This document shows, piece after piece, positions 42,501-50,800 of a stretch of DNA of 64,000 nt. A program made the position numbers and the translations under genes. This stretch comes from an uncultured Opitutales bacterium. GTDB lineage: Bacteria > Verrucomicrobiota > Verrucomicrobiia > Opitutales > Seribacteraceae. How positions within the stretch are numbered: position 1 is the first letter of the stretch; each line of letters starts with the position of its first letter. The stretch spans positions 186,001 to 250,000 of the forward strand of contig CALSTX010000002.1 in the NCBI GenBank assembly GCA_943789375.1, written 5' to 3'. Below the pieces are notes generated by a model. The model was not told the origin of the DNA. It did not search any database and worked only from the letters and a program-made list of their open reading frames with translations.

Positions 42501-44415
42501 ACTCCAGTGCATATAAACATTTGTCCTCGGATCCTCCCCCATATCGCTTGTCCCAGATCTTCGATCCATTTTCATCGATCTTTATGATCCAGAAATCATT
42601 GGAGCCCTGCAATCCTTGGGTTTTATCCCCATCTGCCGGTGAAACCGATGCACCATAAAGAAGATAATTTCCATCTGCGGTTGGGATGATACCCGAGCAA
42701 TTATCATCCTCACTCCCGCCATATCTCTTATCCCAGAGCACATCTCCGCCTTCATCAATCTTTACCAACCAAAAATCTTTTCCTCCCCTGCTGGCTTCAG
42801 TTTTATCATGGCTGATATTGGAATCCGAGCTTCCTGCCAAAAGATAGCCACCATCATGAGCCGGTATCATTTTAGCTAACGAGTCTTCGCCCACACCCCC
42901 ATACACACGATCCCAGGTAAGCGAACTCCATGACTGCCCCTCCGGGATCGTGAACTCGACCACTTCGGATTTTGTGGTAGGTGCATCATTTGAGTCGACT
43001 ATAGTTACTGAAAACAACTGGGTGGAAGTAGCACCCAACTCATCGGTAGTTGCTACCCGGACCTTTTTCCACTGATGAATGGTCTCGTAGTTGAGAACGG
43101 TTGCGGTTCGCAAGGTGCCGTTTGCATCGATATTAAAAAATTCGTTATGTGTTTCCCAAGTGTTCGAAGCGAGGGAGTAGGTGAAGCTGTGTCCTTCTGG
43201 GTCTGTACCATTGAATTCACCCACAATTGTACCGACAGGCTGGTTCTCGGCGATGGTAAGTGCGGTTGTTGAATTGAGATCGGTTGGTGGCTCATTCACA
43301 TCCAATAAAGTCACCGTAAAGTTGCCCACGGTAGTGGCGTTTAGCTCATCCTTTGCCTGCACGGCAATGACATAGCTCGAGGCATTACTTTCGTAATCAA
43401 AAACAGTGGCGGTCCTGAGCATGCCGTTTTGATCGATTGAAAATAGCTCGTCATTTGAATGAACTGCTCCAGTAACGGATATATTCCATTTTGCTCCAAG
43501 ATACTGCTCCACAGAGGTAATCTCGGTAGCAGTTAATTCTTTATCTAGAATAATTAATTCCCCAAGGTTCCCTTTCCAAAATCTATTCCAACCCCGATCC
43601 TTACTAAAATTTGTGGCATTCACATTTCCCGTGGTCACATGGGAAACAACAGATAACTGATGGGGTTTCTGGGTACTTTGCCCATTGATCGACACACCAT
43701 TCAGGCGTGTTGCCCCATTGTATACCTTCGGGTCTCCATAGGATGCACTGAAAAAGTTTCCATTGCCGTCGTCATGCCAGATACCACCAGCGTTTGCATC
43801 AGATGTACCCAAAAGAAAGCCATAACCAGATGCGTCAATATCCTCGGACAACACCCAGAAGACGGTGCGGATATCGGTAATTCCATCAAATTGGTGATAC
43901 TGTGCGGAACCACTGTAGCGCATAACTTTTAATCCACTCGGTTGGTGTAGTGTCAATAGGGGTGTCCCCACTTTGGTTGCATCATTTGCGGAATTACTCC
44001 GGTCAGGCCATGTTGTTTCTGCCTCATTTAAAGCACTTGCGTCCAACCAAAGGTTTGGATTTAGATCGGTTGGAAATTCTGGTCTCAATGCATAAGTAAT
44101 GGAATGATCTTCTGCATCCGTTGCATTGAATTCCCCAATAATTGTACCGATTGCGGAGTTCTCAGCGATGGTCAGGTTGCTTGCATTGATATCAGTAGGT
44201 GCAGAATTACCTTTCAAAGAGACACCATGTAACAATATAGAAAAGACAAGGGTGCAAAAGAGAGAAGTCAAAGAGGATGCAGGAGCAAGGGATACCCATT
44301 TCCTGAGCGAAATATTAGAAAAAATAACTTTCAAAATGTTGAATTGTGTAATTTGGAGCCTAGACGAAAGAAGGGCATATTTTAGTTCTAAAATAGAATA
44401 TTTTTTTAACATCAT
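39091..44415 (-). CDS. Giant gene B, N-terminal piece: signal, cadherin-like, LamG, propeller 1, FGE-like
   Basis: 1,774 codons. After a hydrophobic export signal (around LFCTLVFSILLHGVSLKGNS) come: a cadherin-like repeat starting DINASNLTIAENSAIGTIIG; a LamG-like module opening LWLDASALNEAETTW (~44,065-43,465); two more cadherin-like repeats; seven ~62-residue blades (42915-41617); the rest of the interrupted cadherin repeat (LTWSISGGADTGYFEINAS); a second LamG (HSGLVAWYPFDGNASDMSG, ~41,370-40,725); an FGE-like domain (40,688-39,990); another cadherin-like repeat and the first three blades of array 2. The frame ends at a GGGGG run (QTSRGGE), where one base fewer lets the blade continue. Probably an exported calcium-dependent surface protein. 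Confidence 0.85.
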   Translation of the reverse strand: MMLKKYSILELKYALLSSRLQITQFNILKVIFSNISLRKWVSLAPASSLTSLFCTLVFSILLHGVSLKGNSAPTDINASNLTIAENSAIGTIIGEFNATDAEDHSITYALRPEFPTDLNPNLWLDASALNEAETTWPDRSNSANDATKVGTPLLTLHQPSGLKVMRYSGSAQYHQFDGITDIRTVFWVLSEDIDASGYGFLLGTSDANAGGIWHDDGNGNFFSASYGDPKVYNGATRLNGVSINGQSTQKPHQLSVVSHVTTGNVNATNFSKDRGWNRFWKGNLGELIILDKELTATEITSVEQYLGAKWNISVTGAVHSNDELFSIDQNGMLRTATVFDYESNASSYVIAVQAKDELNATTVGNFTVTLLDVNEPPTDLNSTTALTIAENQPVGTIVGEFNGTDPEGHSFTYSLASNTWETHNEFFNIDANGTLRTATVLNYETIHQWKKVRVATTDELGATSTQLFSVTIVDSNDAPTTKSEVVEFTIPEGQSWSSLTWDRVYGGVGEDSLAKMIPAHDGGYLLAGSSDSNISHDKTEASRGGKDFWLVKIDEGGDVLWDKRYGGSEDDNCSGIIPTADGNYLLYGASVSPADGDKTQGLQGSNDFWIIKIDENGSKIWDKRYGGGSEDKCLYALELENGDFALSGYSRSGISGDKTHGSLGHTDSWLIRVDENGTKIWDHTYGGDFFDFAIKVEVVSDGNWLVFGYSSSNPGNSKTATKKGGDDYWVIKVNHENGSMIWDKSYGGASYDYFDDALVQEDGSFIMVGLSYAASGNTGDRQSTAKGESSDLWVVKADANGSILWERSYGGEKGVGWNSRIIPLGGQGFLISSGASGQATGDISGGQRNTGGSDSDYWLIKIDQYGNKIWDRRYGGGGYEDSKSIIPTNDGGFLLGGWSYAMAGFDKTHPRYSLGSWIGDYWVLKLDEHGNKVNTLHDPEGGELTWSISGGADTGYFEINASNGGISFAGADYANPRDADQNNTYEVTIRATDSSGLHAEQVVRVAIEYPFNEANGDEFLHSGLVAWYPFDGNASDMSGNGNDGTLYGPVPGTDRMGEPDKALSFDGTDDRVKIPYSLLHDRVQFTYNLWYKSTDASEPYAGFISAANTISYAGNLLLLEMGKSEKLELWDSGSAIVKGDVENRSNWVDHWRMITLVRESYESHIFVDGKPYMEVNQPNTSLDVAENGLWIGPDQDSVAGGWDSTQHLTGSVDDVRVYHRALSKREVELLYQTTSSNHFVDSAKDLEMIWVEPGTFTMGSPTSEPGRSSDETEHNVTLTKGFYLGKYEVTQAQYEAVMKSHSDANATPSRWSGNPNRPVEKISWNDIQSFLEFLNEQEAENIPAGWEYILPTEAQWEYACRAGTITSYSWGNTISDSDANWMNTNDDNQTQNVGQYNANPWGFFDMHGNVWEWTNDWKASYPENNVTDPKGPDMGSEKIVRGGSYASPSPYVRSARRHAYETNATYSGIGFRLALLNANHAPSFHDKNATFSIQENKTTIGYIFATDTNPLGDQITFSINAGADASLLEINASSGELSFKTSPDFERLQDANGDNIFEVVVRASDSYGLFSDQNIEITLTDVNEAPTLVGSDTITLSESTTTTSIFPTWDRTFGGNGEDRLTDTIKTSDGGYLLSGYSESNASTDKSQNSRGGKDYWVVKLDAHGNKVWDRTFGGSGEDRCNGAIEVAEKGYLIFGGSTSPAGGDRTAQNKGNQDFWVVRIDINGSILWDKAYGGSHFEYCTDAIHTSDGGYLLGGTSSTWSDGDLSQTSRGGE
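39990..40688 (-). other. FGE-like (formylglycine-generating-enzyme fold) domain 1 in gene B
   Basis: About 230 residues: LEMIWVEPGTFTMGSPTSEP, YLGKYEVTQAQYEAVMKS, PVEKISWNDIQSFLEFLN, LPTEAQWEYACRAGT, PWGFFDMHGNVWEWTNDW, IVRGGSYASPSPYVRSARR, GIGFRLAL. The fold is complete, but the active-site cysteines expected near RGGSW are absent, so sulfatase-activating activity is not expected; a binding or structural role is more likely. Confidence 0.85.
41617..42915 (-). repeat. Seven-blade repeat array 1 in gene B
   Basis: Seven consecutive ~62-residue repeats, each of the form WD+xYGG...DGGxLLxGxS...GDK......G..DxWxxKxDxNGxxI. They begin WDRVYGG, WDKRYGG, WDKRYGG, WDHTYGG, WDKSYGG, WERSYGG and WDRRYGG. 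The count and length fit one closed seven-bladed beta-propeller. Flanks are the two halves of one cadherin-like repeat (VEFTIPEGQS before, DPEGGELTWSISGGAD after). Confidence 0.85.
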
Positions 44416-44510
44416 TGGGGGAAGATGTTATTGTGGGGAGTTGACAAGGTGAGTACCCTTTTATTTTTACTGTGAAATGACATCAGAAATCTACTTTACT
44501 GAGGTTATTT
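44280..44510. repeat. Duplicated gene junction, copy 1 (between A and B)
   Basis: The stretch from the start region of gene B back to the stop of gene A resembles 57265-57445 base by base in patches: TTCAAAATGTTGAAT at 44331-44345 and 57270-57284, ATTTTAG-ACTA in the minus-strand leader, and GTTGACAAGGTGAG (about 44440) against TTTGACCGGGTGAG (about 57386). It therefore carries the leader of B and the trailer of A, which the other copy repeats. Confidence 0.6.
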
Positions 44511-44800
44511 CGTAGAGAAGTTAAAAAAGATAGTTTGTTTACCTGGGTAAAGATAGAGCCAATCCCCTGTGTTGTCGGACCAAAAATAGGGCCAGACATC
44601 TTTTTGGGTCCATAGCCAGTTTTCCTGTTCCATCCACAGCCATATACCATCCTTTACATCCGATTGAGTATAGACCCAGCCAAGGCGGGTGTGATAGATC
44701 CAGTCGGTGTGTTCAAATCGTTGGAAGGTTCCAAGCCATGGAGATTGTATCCATCCATTTCCGGCATCCCGCATGGATGTCCACCAGGCATCGGGCTGGG
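44505..44800 (-). other. Trp-rich C-terminal domain of gene A
   Basis: About 95 residues: WWTSMRDAGNGWIQSPWLGT, HTDWIYHTRLGWVYTQSDVK, GIWLWMEQENWLWTQKDVWP, YFWSDNTGDWLYLYPGKQTI. Nearly identical in layout to the stub at 57440-57753 and related to the end of gene B. Confidence 0.8.
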
Positions 44801-47800
44801 GCAGGGCAGGTATCTTCAATCGCTTAGGAGCACCGTGTGATTCCCCTATTTTATTTCGGGCAAACGCTCGATAATAATAGGTTGTGCCAAAGGCTAAATC
44901 TGTAATTTTTATATGGAAAGTATTTCCATAAGGTTCCGCGATGTAGCTTTTATATGTTTGAAAGGAAAAGGAATCACTGATTTCAATGCCAAACTCTTCT
45001 AATTTCACGCCAGCATTAGTGAGGATACGACCCTTGAAAACATAGATACCTTTCTCATTTTGTGTAACCTCCTGAGTTTGTACTATAGGATGATATTTTA
45101 GGGTTTCCGGTTGTAGTACAGGGGGATCGGTTTGGCTCTTGTTATCATCCACCCCTGAATTGTTTCCATCTATAACAGGAGGCTGAGGGCCGATGGGGTT
45201 TTCTGTTTTGTTTTGGTCGATAAGAGGAGGTTCAGTGTTATTGAGGTCATCGGATGTATTTTGATCGATTACAGGTGCTATGGTTTTATTGTCATCTAAA
45301 TTAGGGGGCAGGGTGGTGTTGTGGTCATCGTTGTCCTTTGGTTCAGTTACTGGTTCTTCCGTTTTATTATCATCCAGGACAGGAGAGGTGTCGTCGCTTG
45401 GGTCATTCAGTAGATTAATTATAAAGGCTTGGCTGAAGCTTGCCTTATGCTCATCCGTGACCTGAATCCGTACCGAGAAATTGTGCTCACTGTTCTCGTA
45501 ATCAAAGAATTTTTGAGAAATGAGTTGGTTGTCCGCCTCTATGGTGAAAGAGGAATTATGGCTATCACCCGGTCCCTTTGACAGGGTGTAGGCGAGGGTG
45601 CTTGAGTTATCAGGATCAGTACCAGTAAATTTTCCGACAAGGGTGCCAACAGGTTGGTTTTCCAAGATAGATGACTTGGATAAAGTAAGGGCAGTGGGGG
45701 CAGAATTGGCAACCGAACGGGGATCAAAGGGATCCGAACCATAAGCCAATTCTTCGGCATCGGAAAAGCCATCATTGTCGTTATCTGGGTCGTAGTGGTC
45801 CTCAATGCCATCCTTATCCATGTCTTCAACCACATTTTTAACCCGGATAGAAATGTGTTTTTGGTCATATTCACCCTTGGGGTCAACCACTTGCACCCAT
45901 ACCTGATAGGTATTTTCTTTAGTAAGATCCTTGGGGTTCTCGAAATCTGGGGCGTGGGTAAAGGCGAGGTTACCTGTCGTTGTATTGAGATCAAATAACC
46001 CCTGTTCGAAACCACCTGTCTTTTCAAAGATAAGAGTGTCCCTGTCTTCATCAGATGCTTGAAGTTGCATGATATGAGTTGAATTTTCTGGTATCTCAAA
46101 TTGAACTGCCAAAGAATTTTCTGAGGGAGAAGTAAATACAGGAGCATCGTTTTGATCCTGGAGGGTAAGAGTCAATTCTTGTAGTAAGGATGCATTGTGC
46201 TCATCGGTGACCTTGATCAGCAGGGTGTAATTTGTCCTATTGCTTTCAAAGTTAAAGATGGCTGCGTTTTTAAGTGTCCCATTTTGTTCCAGGCTGAAAA
46301 GAGCATGGTCAGTTTCCTTATCTGTGGTTATCAATTTGTAAGAAAGGGATGCATTGCTATCGGGGTCTGTCCCATTACATTCTGCAATTACACTACCAAT
46401 GGGTTGGTTTTCCCAAAACCTTACATGGCTAAGTTTAAGCAAAGAGGGTGGGGCATTGGCCACCGAATTGGGATCGAGGGGGTTGGAACAGTAGGCAAGT
46501 TCGTCTGCATCGGAGAAACCATCGTTATCGTCATCCGGATCAAGATCGTCCGAGATGCTGTCATTATCATCATCTGTGTCGTAATGATTTTCGATCCCAT
46601 CTCCATCGAGGTCTTCAACTACATTGGTAACCCTTACGAGAAAATCTTTATCATAGGATGCATTGTACTCATCGAATACCCGCACCGTGATGGTGTGGTT
46701 TTCATCTGTTTCAAAATCTAGTTCTTCTCGAGTCACAAGAGTTCCATTCTGCTCCATTTTAAAGAGCGGATGCTCAATCGGATCATGCATGGGCAATGCC
46801 CACTTTTCTCCCAGGTAAGACTCCACCAGTTTACGATCCACTTCGGAAAGGCCTTCATCAAAAACCATAAATTCAGCAACAAAACCCTTAGGGAATTGAT
46901 TAAGGTCATTATTGGCAAAGAGGCGGAGAACATGCCTCGGGTGCACAGCAGTTTGGTAATCCGTTGTACCTAGTGATTGACCGTTTAATAATCCGTGGAT
47001 CGTTCCCATTTCGTAATCAAATGAGACTTGGTACAAGGCTGGGCCCATATCACTTTGTGGATAAAATTTATGTGAGGTAAGACTACCACTATACGAATGA
47101 TGCCAGACACGGGATTTAAAACGATACTTATCCCCTGCATCCCATTGCATAAAACCACCCCCCGAAAAACTATCGTAGGAAACAAGTGAATCAGATTCAC
47201 TGTTCACCCAATCAAATCCAGCCACAGCAAACATGGTGAAGTTTGGACTCAGCGGGAACGCCCCATTGCTATACATGTAATCACTCCCCAAAAACTCGAC
47301 CACTGGAAGTTCATTCAGTTCAAGGTCAGTCATTTGTGGTTGCCGATTTTCCTCATCCTGGATCAGCGAAGGACCACCCCTTTTATCCGTCCATCTCATA
47401 ATGTAGGATCGGTTCAAATCGAGGGTCTCACTGGCATTGGCGTCAAGCCAAAGTGAGGGAGATAAATGCTCGGGGTAATCCGCAACCAATCCAAATTTCA
47501 GGGACTGTCCCGAATCTGGATCAGTCCCAGTAAAATTGCCGACGAAGGTTCCAGCATCTGCATTTTCAGATATGGTCAATGCACCGCTTGCTGAAATACC
47601 GGTTGGTAGTTGATTTGTGGACTGGTCATCATAGGGGTCCGTTCCATTGTCCAACTCAGTTTCGTTGTTTATACCATCCCCGTCCGCATCTTCATCGATG
47701 GCATCCTCGATACCATCCTCATCGATATCCTCCACCTCATTGGAGAGAAAGACGACCAATTCCTTCTCAATAACTTCTCCGTACGGATCAGTCGCCCGTA

Positions 47801-50800
47801 TGCGAATCGTACGATTGGCATCCTCTTCATAGTCCAAGGAAGCGGTGGTGGAAATGGTTCCGTTTTCATCGATCACAAAGGATTCATTATCCAACCCATC
47901 AACAGACCGGTTCATCGGGATTCCCCACTTGGATGCTAGGTGATTTTCCAACCTTTCCATCTCCATCGCAGACTTTCCGTTCATCACAATCAATTCCTTG
48001 ATCGAGCCTCTAAGAAATCCATTGGGTGAGGAAAATTCATCCGCATAAAAAGCACCACCAATTGCAGATCTGTTCGAGCCCGAGTATGTGATCTCGCCCG
48101 TGTCAGCTATATTAGAAATGACTGCACCATTGTGTGCCAGAAATCGTCTTTCATCTTTCCGAAAAGCAGAAACCAAAAAGTAGTTTCCTTGAGATGTCGA
48201 AGTATTCGGTGCCGGATCATCAGTTCCATTTGTTTTTCTTATAGTAAAAGTTAATTTGAAAATACTATCATGCTGTCGAACACGCCAACCGGTAGAGGTA
48301 TTCATAGAGTCATACCCTGCTATTGAGTTAGCCCAGTCAGCACTCTGGTTCCATTTTGCCACCACTACTACTGCTGGTTCCTGCAATTCATGGAATGGGT
48401 CCTTAGATATTTGCATGATGTCGTTGCCATCGAACTCGATACGGTTGTTGATGCGAACGGGTTGGGCATCGGGGTTAGATTGGACCGCGTGGTTGCCCTT
48501 GCCACTAAGGTCGCGCCACTCATAAATTCTACCATCTTTTTCAAGGATGGAGTCGGTATTATTTGCATCCAACCAAAGGATTGCATTCGCCCCTGCCGTA
48601 CGCGACACCAGGTTGTATTTGAAGCTTTCATGGTTGTCTGTATCGGAGGTGGTGAGGGTACCCACTACGGTGCCTGCGTCGGCATTTTCCAATACGCTTA
48701 ATGCACCGGATATATTGGATGGTGCAGTGTTGGGGATGGACTCCTCATCGTTGGGGTCAGACCCGTAAGCGGTTTCTTCCGCATCGGAAAATCCATCATT
48801 GTCCAAGTCCTCATCCGCATCGCTGATGAATACCGGGTACGTCTTTTCGGAAACCAGTGCCCCGTTGCTCGTTGCCCGTACCGATATTTTGTACTCGGTG
48901 GCGTTGGTCTCATAATCAAACACCACAAGGTTGGATAGCGTGCCGTTCTCATCCATGGCAAACAGATGATTATGGTTGGATGAATTTGCCTCACTCAGGG
49001 AATAAGTATGCGATGCATTGTAATCGGCACTCACCTCCGAGATTGAACCAAGGTTCGTACCAGCTGCCTGCCCTTCGATCGATACGAATTTCTCATCATG
49101 ATTGAGTAGTTTATGATGGGGGTGATCATTAGGTAATTTTGCCTGCAATGCCCACTTGTGACTGAGGTAACCTTCTACCAACTGTTCGTCATCATAACTA
49201 AGTTTTTCTTCAAAAATTAATAATTCAGCGAGATGCAAAGAGAAATCTTGCCCTATTTTTAATGGCTCAGAAGGTAGTGAACCAATGCTACCACTCGCAC
49301 TTACTGATGCATTCAATGTACCATTAATCTTATTAGCAAAAGATCCATCACCGAAAGACATTACAAATAAACCGACATCATCTTTGAGGGATTGAGTCCT
49401 TAGATTTGCATCATCTTTGTAATAATTTGTGCCACCAGAATTTCTGGCTCTCATAAAATATAAAGGAGGATCATAATCTCCTCTTCGAACTCCAAAATGC
49501 CATGCTGTATCGGCACTGCTATTTATATTTGAAGTCTTACCCAAAACTCTTTTCCATGTTACATGGTTAACTATTTGGAATACTCCAAAAACATGCAGTT
49601 CAGACCATTCGTCAAAATCTGTCTCACTGTTTTCGATTTTCAAAGTCGATGAACTTAAGTCGACTCCTGGTTTGGAATTTATCAAAGAAGCTTTCCAATT
49701 TGGTCTTTTATGTGATTCAGTGATAGCATCGTAATTATTTCCACTTTGATCATACCATCTTGAGAATGCTTCTTTATCAGAAGTTAAAGGCTGATCGTCA
49801 GCATTTAATAAATTTGCTGGGTTACTTGCATCTAGCCAAAGCTTTAGATTTGAACTTATTTCTGTGACCAGTGGGAAACGATTTTGTTTTAGAACAATAC
49901 TTAGCGACCTTTCGAATGACTTGTTAAATGAATCAGCTACTCGTACCCGGATGCTCATCTGGGTAGCGTTGTTTTCGTAATCAAAACGATGGAGGGCTCG
50001 TAATTCGCCAGCCAAACTCATGGAGAATAGATCGTTGTAAGTATCTCCCCCACCGGAAACCAATTCAAAGCGGTGGAAATCACTTACATCCTCATCCTCG
50101 GCAATCAATTGACCGACCAATGAATTAACCACAGAATGTTCTTTGATTTTTAGACCAGTATCCGAGGAAATATCCGTGGGGGCATGATTAGTGGAATCAG
50201 GATTGTCCGGATTGGATCCATTGGCTAGTTCATCTGAGTTGGACAATCCGTCCCCATCCCGGTCTGGATCGGAATCATCTGGGGTGCCATCGTTATCGTC
50301 ATCCGGATCGGATGCATCGGCAATGCCATCCCCATCCGCATCTTCCAACGAATCACTAATTTGGATAACGAGTTCTTTTTCCACTGCGTTACCCTCTGTA
50401 TCACTCACGCGGATTCTCACCGTGTGGGAAACTGCGGTTTCATAATCAAAATATCGAGTGGGAATCAATTCCCCCGTTTCGTTCACATAAAACCTCGCAT
50501 TATCATCCGCTCCTTCACCGCTGACCAATTGGTAGGAATACTTTTCTGCGAGATCATAATCTCTGACATCCAACACCCCGACTGGTTTTCCCACCGGATG
50601 GTTCTCAAATATTTCGCTTGGGGTAAAAAGGGTAAAATCGGTATGCGGGCGGTTGGTGAAGTTTGCCTCTAAATTTTCATAACCACTGGGGGATGGGTTT
50701 TGGAAAAATGAATGAGTGCTGGGTAAATCCTCTTCCATGCCCCACTTGTGGGCAAGGTAGCCCTCGATAAGCTCCCGATCATCCTCAGGCAGAGCATAAC

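Larger units (their letters stand above)
32532..44334 (-). other. Reconstructed giant gene B (about 3,930 codons), four open pieces
   Basis: The four minus-strand frames listed below join into one polypeptide if small indels near 39,085, 39,007, 34,265 and 33,350 are corrected: in each case a domain repeat breaks off in one frame and resumes at the expected residue in another. Order from N-terminus: signal peptide, cadherin-like, LamG, cadherin-like, seven-blade array, LamG, FGE-like, cadherin-like with second seven-blade array, FGE-like, cadherin-like, GH86-like catalytic domain, cadherin-like repeats, LamG, cadherin-like, Trp-rich C-terminal domain. An ATG at 44415 is in frame, but the TTG at 44334 is the start shared with paralogue A. 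Predicted to be exported and cell-surface or secreted. Confidence 0.75.

Noticed and set aside
38327-42915. Regular repeats that could suggest a CRISPR or tandem DNA array
   Set aside because: Repeats are ~180 bases, coding and divergent at DNA level; they are protein blades.
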